From assembly GCA_903900335.1 (NCBI GenBank), contig CAIUMP010000003.1, positions 1-46,585 on the forward strand: a DNA stretch of 46,585 nt. The letters run 5' to 3'. This document shows positions 9,359 to 17,982 of the stretch, piece after piece; the stretch's first letter is position 1; each line of letters begins with the position of its first letter. Position numbers and translations under genes: made by a program. The notes beneath the pieces were generated by a model. The model saw only the letters and a program-made list of their open reading frames with translations. It ran no database searches and was not told the origin of the DNA. Origin of the DNA: an uncultured Ignavibacteriota bacterium. GTDB lineage: Bacteria > Bacteroidota > Ignavibacteria > Palsa-1295.

Positions 9359-9920
9359 GAGATGAGATCTCAACGCTCGTGAGTTCTCGCCATTGCCCTG
9401 AGGCCAGCTCGCCAAGTTTGACACTCCCGATCGCGGTCCGTAGTAGGCGCAGCGTTGGATAACCGACGGCCGCTGTCATTCGACGTACCTGACGGTTTTT
9501 CCCTTCCGTGAGTTTGAGTTCTATCCAGGAGGTTGGGATCGAAAGTCGTACCCGAATCGGCGGATCACGTGGAGGCAGCGTAGGTTCGTGTTCCAACAGC
9601 CTCGCACTTGCCGGTAATGTGCGGTAACCTTGTATCGTTATGCCACGCGCAAGAGCGGTAATTGCTTCGGGCGTTGGAATACCTTCAACTTGTATGAGAT
9701 AAGTGCGCTCATGTCCCCTGCCAGGCTCTAGTAGCTTTTTGATGAAGATGCCGTCGTCTGTCAGCAGAAGCACACCTTCGGAATCGCTATCGAGACGGCC
9801 AGCGGCGTAAAGATCTTTCGGAAGATAGAAGTCTGCGAGCGTCCGCTGCCCCGGGAGCTCGGGTGTGAATTGGCTGAGAACGCCATACGGCTTGTGAAGA
9901 ATAACATATTGGTTTGGCAT
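9297..9920 (-). CDS. rluE: 23S rRNA pseudouridine synthase, RluE/RsuA family
   Basis: A 207-residue enzyme that isomerises a uridine in rRNA, most like RluE because it lacks an S4 domain. The catalytic aspartate is D44 in AAGRLDSDSEG. The frame also holds KPYGVLSQFTPE near the start and the conserved EGKNRQVRRMTAAVGYPTLRLLR near the C terminus. The ATG at 9920 is chosen because an AGATAGG ribosome-binding sequence lies just upstream and homology begins there; the open frame extends to 9980. The stop lies 62 bp inside the convergent methyltransferase gene. A degraded second copy lies at 20591-20929. Confidence 0.88.
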   Translation of the reverse strand: MPNQYVILHKPYGVLSQFTPELPGQRTLADFYLPKDLYAAGRLDSDSEGVLLLTDDGIFIKKLLEPGRGHERTYLIQVEGIPTPEAITALARGITIQGYRTLPASARLLEHEPTLPPRDPPIRVRLSIPTSWIELKLTEGKNRQVRRMTAAVGYPTLRLLRTAIGSVKLGELASGQWRELTSVEISSLKSSAPPTPASLTPRLKVHR

Positions 9921-9921
9921 C

Positions 9922-10452
9922 CTATCTAAGCGCAACTCTCTTTGAATAAGTGCCGACGAAACCCGCGCAGGCCCCGACATTCAATCTCCCACCCCACCGT
10001 CGCACGCCGCGGCGGTATTCCTCATACTGTTCACCAAATTGACGTCGCATCCTGTCATCTTCGAAGGGGATGAAGAAGAATGCGATGGGTGAAACGAGCA
10101 TCGGGAGCGTTCCAATCAGAAAGAAGACGCCGATCAAAACGCACTACATTCCGAAGCACATCGGATTCCGATTTGTCTTGACTGCCCCATCGGTAAGCAG
10201 GAGCCTGTTGGTTGGGGAAGCACGCAGCACCTCGGTTCCGCGCTTTTGAAATATCCTGCCTGCCTAAAGTACTTTGGTGAAACCGACAGCAAAGAGGACT
10301 GAGGCGAAGGGTTTGACACGCAGACCGTTCATCGCACGCCAGGGATAGAGTGCGTTAATGCCAAGACAAATGAGCACGAAGAACACTCCTCATATGGGTG
10401 GGAGGATCTTCACAAGGCGGGGAATTGGGATGCGCTGCGAAGTAAGACTCAT
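9922..10452 (-). pseudogene. Isoprenylcysteine carboxyl methyltransferase-family pseudogene
   Basis: Reading from the ATG at 10452 gives one continuous frame broken by three stops: TGA at 10390-10392, TAG at 10264-10266 and TAG at 10144-10146. Across these stops the frame still encodes FQKRGTEV, TNRNPM, a hydrophobic segment FFLIGTLPMLVSPIAFFFIP and FGEQYEEYRRGVRRW. These are the ordered motifs of small membrane methyltransferases related to ICMT. No frameshift is needed. The length of about 176 codons suits the family. It is probably a recently inactivated membrane methyltransferase. Its stop lies just before the start of rluE on the same strand. Confidence 0.75.
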
Positions 10453-10462
10453 CGTCAAGACC

Positions 10463-10846
10463 TCACCTCGTTTTGCTGACGTTTGTCTTCTTTGCCCTGG
10501 CTAAGTTTTGCTTCAGCGATTCCTTCACGATTGATTCTATCAACCGAACCGGCATCCGCTTGTCGTAAGAGAAATGCACCGCCGACTTCGTCCCATCAGA
10601 CCCTTCCAGCTCTTTGGCGAGGCTCTCCTTCACGCGAGGATACACATAGACCGCATAATGATTCTTCGCCGCTGCAAACCACACGACGATCCCCGCTTGC
10701 TTAAACGCTGGCATCGCATAGGAGACCACCTCCTCAGCCTCCGGCGCTGCTTTGCGGATGATTTGGCGGAGCTTTTCTAATATCTCGCGCTGTGGGGGAG
10801 GGAGTGCTGCGAGGTAGGAGTCGATGGTTGTGGGTTTGGTTGGCAT
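10463..10846 (-). CDS. DUF1801-family protein
   Basis: A 127-residue soluble protein. It shows the DUF1801 (YdhG-like) pattern: TIDSYLAALPPPQREILEKLRQIIRKAAPEAEEV, then YAMPAFKQAG, VWFAAAKNHYAVYV and SYDKRMPVRLIESIVKE. Members have been linked to frataxin-like iron handling, but the function is not established. The ATG at 10846 is used; a GTG four codons upstream (10858) is possible. No ribosome-binding site is clear at either. It follows the HicB-like gene on the same strand. Confidence 0.85.
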   Translation of the reverse strand: MPTKPTTIDSYLAALPPPQREILEKLRQIIRKAAPEAEEVVSYAMPAFKQAGIVVWFAAAKNHYAVYVYPRVKESLAKELEGSDGTKSAVHFSYDKRMPVRLIESIVKESLKQNLARAKKTNVSKTR

Positions 10847-10861
10847 TGAAACGTTCACAAA

Positions 10862-11071
10862 TTACGCATACACCAGCCGACCCTTCGGTTCCGGAACTTC
10901 GCGGCCCAACTCTTTCGCATAATCGATCCACTCGCGCATCACTTTTTCGACCTGCTGAAGGCACTGCTGATACGTCTTACCATCGGCCATACATCCGGGG
11001 AGCTCCGGCGCTTCAGCAATAAACCGGTCGTCCTGCTCGCTCCAGTAGATGATAATTTCGTACTTGAACAC
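10862..11071 (-). CDS. HicB-like antitoxin-family protein, orphan
   Basis: The 69-residue protein has the HicB/UPF0150 signature: FKYEIIIYWSEQDDRFIAEAPELPGCMADGKTYQQCLQQVEKVMREWI. In type II toxin-antitoxin systems this fold neutralises the HicA RNase. No HicA-like frame with the dsRNA-binding fold is adjacent, so it is either an orphan or acts on something else. It starts with GTG. It is the third gene of a minus-strand run after the RelE-like toxin, 41 bp downstream. Confidence 0.85.
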   Translation of the reverse strand: MFKYEIIIYWSEQDDRFIAEAPELPGCMADGKTYQQCLQQVEKVMREWIDYAKELGREVPEPKGRLVYA

Positions 11072-11112
11072 GGTGAGCCCCTAATTCATAGTCTAGGATA
11101 ATCCATCCTGCC

Positions 11113-11379
11113 TTAAGGGAAATACCGATACATCTCTCTGCGGTCAAGCACTCGATGCACAACAATATCATCTCCACGGCTTTCGATGCCTACACGATGC
11201 GCTCCTATTCGAATGCGGAAATATCCTTTATGGTCTTTAAGCGACTTAGCGGACGGCAGGTCCATAAGTCGCTTCAGCTTCGGTAGGATTTCAAAGACAA
11301 GTTCATCCACCTCAGATTGCACTGCGGGTGTGAGTCGTTCGCGATCCTTGAAGAAGGATTTCTTGAAGCGGACGTTCAC
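11113..11379 (-). CDS. RelE/ParE-superfamily toxin
   Basis: An 88-residue protein with the fold signature of RelE-type toxins: an N-terminal FKKSFFKDRERLTP helix, the middle KSLKDHKGYFRIRIGAHRVGI strand set, and the C-terminal VVHRVLDRREMYRYFP. RelE-family members cut mRNA on the ribosome; here this is inferred from the family. Its GTG start overlaps the antitoxin stop in a GTGA, which indicates translational coupling with the upstream antitoxin gene. Confidence 0.85.
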   Translation of the reverse strand: MNVRFKKSFFKDRERLTPAVQSEVDELVFEILPKLKRLMDLPSAKSLKDHKGYFRIRIGAHRVGIESRGDDIVVHRVLDRREMYRYFP

Positions 11380-11585
11380 CGTCGTCCAATAATTCGTTTT
11401 GCTTCCTCAAGATCGAATTCCTCGTCGTTCGCGCTCTCATGCATAGCGAGCGCAAGCCCTTCATCGAGGAGATCCTCATTATCGAGCGAATTCAACGCCT
11501 GATCGATGCGCCACCGCTCGATGACATCCGTATCGAACGTGACCACTACGCTATGCTCTCTCTCCGCTATTTCTATTCCGTGCAT
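11376..11585 (-). CDS. Putative antitoxin partner of the RelE-like toxin
   Basis: A 69-residue acidic protein (HGIEIAEREHSVVVTFDTDV..., LDEGLALAMHESANDEEFDLEEAKRIIGRR) immediately upstream of the toxin and overlapping it by 4 bases. The C-terminal acidic helix ending in a basic tip is typical of antitoxins that wrap RelE-family toxins. I do not recognise a specific antitoxin family. The assignment rests on gene order, size and overlap. Confidence 0.75.
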   Translation of the reverse strand: MHGIEIAEREHSVVVTFDTDVIERWRIDQALNSLDNEDLLDEGLALAMHESANDEEFDLEEAKRIIGRR

Positions 11586-11647
11586 AATGTACCTCTCTCA
11601 AAAGCAACAGCAATCCCCATCCCAAAAATCCCGGCTCCACCACCGCA

Positions 11648-11683
11648 CCAAAACCCCTCCAACACCCCAAAACCCTGCGCTAC
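11648..11683. repeat. 36-bp direct repeat, copy 1 (G-rich on minus strand)
   Basis: This 36-base unit is repeated with one mismatch at 12564-12599. On the minus strand it begins GTAGCGCAGGG and contains GGGTTTTGGGG and further G runs, so it could form a G-quadruplex. The two copies flank the two-gene cassette at 11855-12450. Confidence 0.85.
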
Positions 11684-11764
11684 ACACGCAACACCAACCC
11701 CACTCAAATCCCACGCGAAGCACACAGTGGCAACGAATGGGGCGGGGCGACACAAACCGACATG

Positions 11765-11855
11765 TAGAACAGACTTTCCAGTCTGTCCCCGGACTTTTAG
11801 TCTGCATCACCCAACACTCGGACTAAACGTCCTACGACAGGCTAAAAGCCTGTGC
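11765..11855. repeat. REP-like hairpins in the gap between genes
   Basis: Two perfect small stems lie here: ACAGACT-TTCC-AGTCTGT (11769-11786) and ACAGGCT-AAA-AGCCTGT (11837-11853). Between them are related GGACTTTTAGTCTG-like and GGACTAAACGTCC-like units, and the whole is bounded by GTAG and CTAC. The pattern matches common dispersed 'aggctaaaagcct' repeats. The rest of the 11586-11854 gap is C-rich and contains no gene. Confidence 0.7.
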
Positions 11856-12130
11856 TACACGGTCGCGAACGCCCCAAAGCACTTATGTAAATCAACGGCG
11901 ATCTGATTCAATTTGGAGTCACTCACATCTCCCTTACGAAACATGTACTCGAAAACTTCGCGTACAACTTCACGGGCGGATTCTTCGCTAATCATCAGTT
12001 CGGTTTTTCTTTTCTCGATCATCTTAATCTCGGCATCGTACTCATCGTCAGGTGCCCCGATCTCCAGCAATTCTACTGGGTCGTGAGTGTCGATGATAGA
12101 CTTGATAGTATGTATAGGTGAGTCGATCAC
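11855..12130 (-). CDS. DUF1871 (YugE-like) family protein
   Basis: A 91-residue acidic protein. IHTIKSIIDTHDPVELLEIGAPDDEYDAEIKMI resembles the DUF1871/YugE pattern (a helix, then DP...LL...GAP.DEYD.EI), and the C-terminal half is helical (REVVREVFEYMFRKGDVSDSKLNQIAVDLHKCF). The GTG at 12130 is chosen because it overlaps the upstream gene's stop in a GTGA and gives the family's usual length; the longer TTG start at 12175 would overlap by 49 bases. No enzyme motif is visible. Similar small acidic proteins often sit in toxin-immunity loci, so an immunity role is possible but is only a guess. Confidence 0.7.
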   Translation of the reverse strand: MIDSPIHTIKSIIDTHDPVELLEIGAPDDEYDAEIKMIEKRKTELMISEESAREVVREVFEYMFRKGDVSDSKLNQIAVDLHKCFGAFATV

Positions 12131-12450
12131 GGTAATCCTTCCAAATGCTTTTTGAGCCGAGCAGCGACTTCCCAAATAAAATCACCACCGCTGACTTCGA
12201 CTCCGAGCGCCTCGACAGGTGCTAAATCGCCCTCGGTTACTCTGCCGAAGCTGCAAAAATCAGCGATGATGCTCTCATCGCTCACCCAATAATTTTCTGG
12301 CTCCCAACCGAGCGCGCGCAGGATTTGCTCGACGTACGGCTGAAATATATCGCACTTCGTTTCCGGTGGATATTCGAAGCCCTTGTAGCCACGTTCTTGC
12401 ATTAATCCCATACGATTCGCAACAGCGCACCCACTCTCAAAAAATCCCAT
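12127..12450 (-). CDS. Unknown small acidic protein paired with DUF1871-like gene
   Basis: A 107-residue soluble protein starting at an ATG at 12450; internal ATGs at residues 14 and 17 are also possible starts. It contains GYKGFEYPPETKCDIFQPYVEQILRALGWEPENYWVSDESIIADF and ends in a helix (WEVAARLKKHLEGLP). I recognise no family. It is translationally coupled to the DUF1871-like gene (4-base overlap), and the two form a cassette lying between a large hairpin and REP-like repeats. A link to the reverse transcriptase upstream on the same strand is not shown. Confidence 0.65.
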   Translation of the reverse strand: MGFFESGCAVANRMGLMQERGYKGFEYPPETKCDIFQPYVEQILRALGWEPENYWVSDESIIADFCSFGRVTEGDLAPVEALGVEVSGGDFIWEVAARLKKHLEGLP

Positions 12451-12455
12451 CCATC

Positions 12456-12554
12456 GTCTGAACTCTGATTCGTCTGATTAAAGTGATTGGCGCATGATTG
12501 AACCACACCCATCATGAAGCCAATCATTCAAATCATAGAAATCACAGTTCAGAC
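12456..12554. repeat. Large imperfect hairpin downstream of the reverse transcriptase
   Basis: Arms at 12456-12491 and 12519-12554 pair over 36 positions with about eight mismatches. They start GTCTGAACT and end in the perfect inner pair GATTGGC/GCCAATC. The loop holds a second small stem, CATGAT/ATCATG. The arms contain recurring TGATT blocks roughly every 8 bases, like the dispersed GATT-rich hairpins of many Bacteroidota genomes. It lies between the stop of the reverse transcriptase and the start of the 107-residue protein, so it would be in their transcript. Confidence 0.75.
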
Positions 12555-12563
12555 ACTCCCTTA

Positions 12564-12599
12564 CCAAAACACCTCCAACACCCCAAAACCCTGCGCTAC
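12564..12599. repeat. 36-bp direct repeat, copy 2, abutting the RT stop codon
   Basis: This copy matches 11648-11683 at 35 of 36 positions. On the minus strand its first base is the G of the reverse transcriptase's TAG stop codon, followed by TAGCGCAGGG and the G-rich run. It therefore forms the first part of the RT 3' untranslated region, immediately before the large hairpin. Confidence 0.85.
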
Positions 12600-14113
12600 T
12601 AATAGTAAAATAGATCGATCTCAGACTTGGCCACAACGGGCTTAATCGATTTCAATTTTCGGCGGTCGATAATATCAACGCCTAGCGCCGCTAACAATGG
12701 TTTCGAGTCAATCCAACTACTATTCCAGAGCGATTTTTTATCACCGGCAACTAAGTGACATACTCGCTCCCCGAATTGAATCCCATCATCGTACCCGTAA
12801 CTAATACGTTGCAGCCAAATCTCCAGGAGACCAGTATTGGGAAGTTGCGACAGTTTTTTATGAATCTTTTCAACTAATTCAATCCGGTCAGAGTCGTTGT
12901 TGAATTTATAGAGAATTCTGCTAATTATCGCCACACATTTCGGAAATGTTCTCGGACTACCATGAGCGATGTCCGTAGCAATACTTACCAGTGAAACGGG
13001 GTTTGAAATTTTGGATTTGTTTTTCGATAAAAGATCATAATACTGTAAGAGCGGTCTAAGAAGACTCCCTGCATTTGGATACTCTACGGCATGCGCATGG
13101 ATCAGAAGTAGGTGCTTCTGAAGATCTGGGTCCGTCTGGCGACTCTGCATCCAAGCCAGTTTATCCTTTTTCAAGGAATTACTTATGACTGGTATACTAC
13201 GGGTTGTCTTCGTTGTGTTTATTCTCAGGCCCAACGGAATGAGTACCTCAGTGAGTGACTTCAGAATAATTTCGCCTGTTAGAGGACTATCGACAAAAAT
13301 TCGGTAATCGTCGCGATAGCGAAGAATTTTGTAAACTCCAAGGTTATCGATGCTTTCTACCTGTTCAGCCAAAAGTTCATCAACATATCCGAGGACCATC
13401 TCTGCGATAAAATCCATCAGGGTCGAGCCCTGAGGGATTCCATTGGTCTGCCCATATCGCATTTGCCGGATGTGTTCGTCGATCACGTTTCCTAGTAGCG
13501 AACGATTCTTTTTTTCTTTCTTGGACGCGGGCTTTCCGTGTAGTGCCCATGCGATGGAGTGGGTGTAGATTGCCCCGTAACAATCGGTTAGATCAGCGTG
13601 CAGAACATAGTTGTAATCTAACGCCAACTCGATTGATTTTTGCTCAATTGACTCCCACCATTGAAGAACTTGCTCGGCACCGTCTTTCCTTACGGTACTC
13701 GCTGAAATCGGGATGCTTATGCATTGACTATTTGGCAATGCTTGATATTTGGCGAAGCGTTCAAGAATGAACTGCCAATTGTCCGGTTGTGTAATCGAAC
13801 TTACTAACGAGACATAGAGCGCGGGATGAATTAGTTGAAATGGCCTCCACGCATGACGACCATCCTTATTAGTTAGCAAGGAATAGTTAACATCATCGAG
13901 ATCGCATGGATCCTGCTTATTCCGCATCTCAGACAATTTCTTATCCCCGATGGACTTGCTGACCGCCGTTAACAGCTTGTTGAATCGTACATAAGGCGGG
14001 AACTCAATGTTGCAGTAACTCCCTGGCTTTAGGAAGAACGCTCTTGCCTCCTTCGCACTCATTTCGAGAACGGATTTTCCACGTTTCGGACGCTTGATCG
14101 TCTTACTGGTCAT
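12599..14113 (-). CDS. Stand-alone reverse transcriptase, unknown-group/defence type
   Basis: A 504-residue RNA-directed DNA polymerase. The RT core is clear: motif A has D174 and D177 in HADLTDCYGAIYTHS, motif B is NGIPQGS at 224-230, motif C is Y266-R-D-D269 in ILRYRDDYRIF, and LGLRINTTKTT follows. The YRDD box, together with the absence of maturase and HNH domains, argues against a group II intron. The N-terminal FFLKPGSYCNIEFPPY and the roughly 200-residue C-terminal helical domain resemble the defence-associated 'UG/DRT' reverse transcriptases, though I cannot assign the clade (DRT4/UG15 or DRT9/UG28 would be candidates to test). It lies near toxin-antitoxin genes and repeats, next to groEL. 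Known relatives act in phage defence, sometimes with a nearby non-coding RNA. Confidence 0.9.
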   Translation of the reverse strand: MTSKTIKRPKRGKSVLEMSAKEARAFFLKPGSYCNIEFPPYVRFNKLLTAVSKSIGDKKLSEMRNKQDPCDLDDVNYSLLTNKDGRHAWRPFQLIHPALYVSLVSSITQPDNWQFILERFAKYQALPNSQCISIPISASTVRKDGAEQVLQWWESIEQKSIELALDYNYVLHADLTDCYGAIYTHSIAWALHGKPASKKEKKNRSLLGNVIDEHIRQMRYGQTNGIPQGSTLMDFIAEMVLGYVDELLAEQVESIDNLGVYKILRYRDDYRIFVDSPLTGEIILKSLTEVLIPLGLRINTTKTTRSIPVISNSLKKDKLAWMQSRQTDPDLQKHLLLIHAHAVEYPNAGSLLRPLLQYYDLLSKNKSKISNPVSLVSIATDIAHGSPRTFPKCVAIISRILYKFNNDSDRIELVEKIHKKLSQLPNTGLLEIWLQRISYGYDDGIQFGERVCHLVAGDKKSLWNSSWIDSKPLLAALGVDIIDRRKLKSIKPVVAKSEIDLFYY

Positions 14114-14183
14114 TTTTCCAGACTCCCGTAATTCTCAAGGCTAATAGCCTTCAAACGACGTAATCACTATGCAATATAAAAGC

Positions 14184-14214
14184 GGGAGGCGAGAAGTTTT
14201 GCTTCTCGCCTCCC
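14184..14214 (-). terminator. Rho-independent terminator after groEL
   Basis: A perfect 13-bp stem (14184-14196 with 14202-14214; GGGAGGCGAGAAG paired with its complement) has a 5-base loop. On the minus strand it is followed by a T-rich GCTTTTATATTG. It lies 10 bp beyond the groEL stop and separates groESL from the reverse transcriptase gene. Confidence 0.85.
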
Positions 14215-14223
14215 TTTGGACAA

Positions 14224-15894
<1,671 letters not shown>

Positions 15895-15977
15895 CTAAAT
15901 TTTATCTTTGTAGGGGCGTGCTGCGCACGTCCCAGCCAGGTTACATAGAACGAATTGTGCATGTCCTAACCGCGGGG

Positions 15978-16002
15978 GTAGGACGTGCGCAGCACGTCCT
16001 AC
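15978..16002. repeat. 25-bp palindromic repeat at the groES stop codon
   Basis: Perfect 11-bp arms GTAGGACGTGC and GCACGTCCTAC surround a 3-base loop. The arm nearest groES contains its TAG stop codon (15999-16001). A partial, related unit (GTAGGGGCGTGCTGCGCACGTCCC) lies at 15911-15934. This REP-like element sits in the groES-groEL spacer. Confidence 0.85.
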
Positions 16003-16289
16003 TTACCGACTACCGCGAACACATCCGCTTCGCGCATAATGAGGACGTCTTCCCCATCAACGGTGATCTCTGTGCCGGAGTATTTTCCGTACAGCACCAC
16101 GTCGCCGACCTTCACGCCCATAGGCATGAGCTTTCCGGCGTCATCGAACTTGCCTGGTCCGCATGCGAGGACTTCGCCCTGGACCGGCTTCTCTTTTGCC
16201 GTATCCGGCAGGATAATTCCGCCCTTGGTCACTTCGTCAGCCTTCGCCGGACGAACGATAAGGCGGTCATGTAATGGTTTTAGAGTCAT
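15999..16289 (-). CDS. groES: Co-chaperonin GroES
   Basis: The 96-residue cap of the GroEL folding chamber. It reads [35 protein letters not shown], including the mobile-loop region, then [35 protein letters not shown]. It is the first gene of the groESL operon. Its TAG stop lies within a palindromic repeat. The leader between CIRCE and this gene is about 200 bp long and holds a MITE-like inverted repeat. Confidence 0.97.
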   Translation of the reverse strand: MTLKPLHDRLIVRPAKADEVTKGGIILPDTAKEKPVQGEVLACGPGKFDDAGKLMPMGVKVGDVVLYGKYSGTEITVDGEDVLIMREADVFAVVGK

Positions 16290-16358
16290 TGGTAGAATGA
16301 TTAATGGTTAAAACTGAGTTGAAAATTGATGGTGAGTCGAGCTATTGTACACCGTTTC

Positions 16359-16444
16359 TGTCATTCCCGCGAACGCGGGAATCCAGACCCCGGATGTGCA
16401 GACGAGCGGCAAAAGCCTGGATTCCCGCGTTCGCGGGAATGACA
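16359..16444. repeat. MITE-like element with 28-bp inverted arms
   Basis: Perfectly complementary 28-base arms (16359-16386 and 16417-16444) enclose a 30-base loop. Each arm itself contains the inner palindrome ATTCCCGCG..CGCGGGAAT. This is the well-known 'attcccgcg-aacgcgggaat' type of dispersed element found in many bacterial genomes. Here it lies between the CIRCE operator and groES, in the expected 5' leader of the groESL transcript. Confidence 0.88.
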
Positions 16445-16488
16445 CATTCTGGACTTCAAGGCCAGTTTCGGCTATTCCACCTCACCTG

Positions 16489-16515
16489 TTAGCACTCGCA
16501 GGTGTCGAGTGCTAC
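16489..16515 (-). promoter_or_regulatory. CIRCE operator (HrcA binding site) of groESL
   Basis: TTAGCACTC (16489-16497), nine spacer bases and GAGTGCTAC (16507-16515) match the CIRCE consensus TTAGCACTC-N9-GAGTGCTAA at 17 of 18 arm positions. HrcA repressor binding here would give heat-inducible groESL expression. The operator lies 200 bp upstream of the groES start, unusually far, because of the inserted inverted repeat. Confidence 0.92.
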
Positions 16516-16797
16516 GCGCAAACAGGGAGGAGGTTTCAGGCCGTTCCCTGGGAGATGTCAAGCAGAATTATGTGTGCAAGTCAGAAATGGCTGACGGAAC
16601 AGCAGTCTGGAATTGTTAAGCGCGGTGTACACTTCAATCAGAGTTGAAGAGATCGGACTGGGGTGTTTGCCATCTTTCTAGATTAGCCCTGCCAGTAGTC
16701 ACACTACTACTTGGCACCATTGAATAATGAAACAGCGATACTGCTTCCCAATCCTTGTCTTCTTGTGCCAAACGAACACTCCTTCCCCCAGAAGATA

Positions 16798-17982
16798 TTA
16801 CTCAAACAGGGCGGTTCGAGCTGCGCAAGCGTTCTCCATCGCTTCCTCCGTTGACGAAGCCAGTGCCGAGATGTGTCCCATTTTTCTTCCCTTAAGTTTT
16901 CTTTGCTTTCCGTAAAGATGTATCTTGACCCCCGGGATTTTTAGAGCGGCATCCCAATTGGGTTCCGTGGCTCCCCACATTTCCCCGAGCAGGTTCACCA
17001 TCGCGGCCGGCTTCAGTTGTGCCGTCGAGCCTAGCGGAAGTCCGCATACGGCACGCAATTGCTGCTCAAACTGATTCGTTGCACAAGCTTCGACGGTGTA
17101 GTGGCCGGAATTATGTGGTCGCGGTGCGAACTCGTTGACGAGCAAGGTGCCATCTGGCATGACGAAAAGCTCCACGCAAAGGACGCCGACGTATTCCAAC
17201 TTCTCCAAAAGTATTCGTGTCAGTCGCGTGGCTTGCTGTGTTATCTCCGGACTTACGCGGGCCGGCGCGATCGTGCCGTCGAGTATGTGATTCTTATGAA
17301 TATTTTCGACCGTGCCATAGTCAACGATCTGCCCATCCATTCCGCGACAGGCAATGACGGAGATCTCGAGAGCGAAATTCGCAAATCCTTCTAGGACGCA
17401 CTCATTGGTTTTCACCAATTCATAAGCTTCCGCGAGTGCTTCTTGATCCTTAATTTTGAGTTGTCCTTTCCCGTCATAGCCAGATCGAACGGTCTTAAGA
17501 ATCGACCCAAATCCAATAGTATCGAGTGCTGATATTAGCTCAATTGCCGTATTAACGTGGACGTAGGGAACCGTTGGCAGCCCTATACTTTGGAAGAATT
17601 GCTTTTCCGCCAGGCGGTTCTGCGCTATTCGTAAGGCATTTTCGAAGGGCCGCACGGGGGTATATTGGGAAACGATGTCAAGCGTTCGGCTCGGGACATT
17701 TTCGAACTCGAACGTGATCACGTCAACCGACTTAGCGAAAGTTGTTAGAGCATCAGCGTCATGATAGTTTGAAACATACGCCTTGTCCGCAATTTGTGCA
17801 GTCGGTGAGTTGCGCTCCGGAGAAAGTGTCTTGATCTTGTAACCCATCCTCCTGGCTTCGATGGCAAGCATGCGGCCGAGCTGCCCACCCCCGAGAATTC
17901 CGATCGTTCCTCCGGGCGTAATGACAGCAAGCGGTTCCTTCATTGCAGAAAGACGAGAGGTAGCCTGGGATTTCTCAGTCAT
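16798..17982 (-). CDS. purK: 5-(carboxyamino)imidazole ribonucleotide synthase PurK
   Basis: A 394-residue ATP-grasp enzyme that carboxylates AIR to N5-CAIR in purine synthesis. It has the N-terminal [24 protein letters not shown], then [12 protein letters not shown] for the ATP-grasp phosphate loop, and [21 protein letters not shown] near the active site. The length is normal. Its ATG overlaps the end of purE by 8 bases, so the two are coupled in one operon. Confidence 0.96.
   Translation of the reverse strand: MTEKSQATSRLSAMKEPLAVITPGGTIGILGGGQLGRMLAIEARRMGYKIKTLSPERNSPTAQIADKAYVSNYHDADALTTFAKSVDVITFEFENVPSRTLDIVSQYTPVRPFENALRIAQNRLAEKQFFQSIGLPTVPYVHVNTAIELISALDTIGFGSILKTVRSGYDGKGQLKIKDQEALAEAYELVKTNECVLEGFANFALEISVIACRGMDGQIVDYGTVENIHKNHILDGTIAPARVSPEITQQATRLTRILLEKLEYVGVLCVELFVMPDGTLLVNEFAPRPHNSGHYTVEACATNQFEQQLRAVCGLPLGSTAQLKPAAMVNLLGEMWGATEPNWDAALKIPGVKIHLYGKQRKLKGRKMGHISALASSTEEAMENACAARTALFE

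Larger units (their letters stand above)
16290..16797. other. groESL leader and spacer to purK
   Basis: No protein gene is supported here. The stretch contains the 28-bp inverted repeat (16359-16444) and the CIRCE operator (16489-16515). From 16516 to the purK stop nothing recognisable was seen. Confidence 0.6.

Noticed and set aside
11586-11854. Proline-rich short frames in a C-rich stretch
   Set aside because: The bias comes from C-rich repeats; both strands give low-complexity peptides.
11648-12599. CRISPR-like array from the two 36-base repeats
   Set aside because: There are only two copies 916 bases apart with genes between them, so it is not an array.
12599-14113. Group II intron-encoded protein
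   Set aside because: There is no maturase or HNH domain, the motif is YRDD rather than YADD, and no intron domain V/VI structure was recognised beside it.
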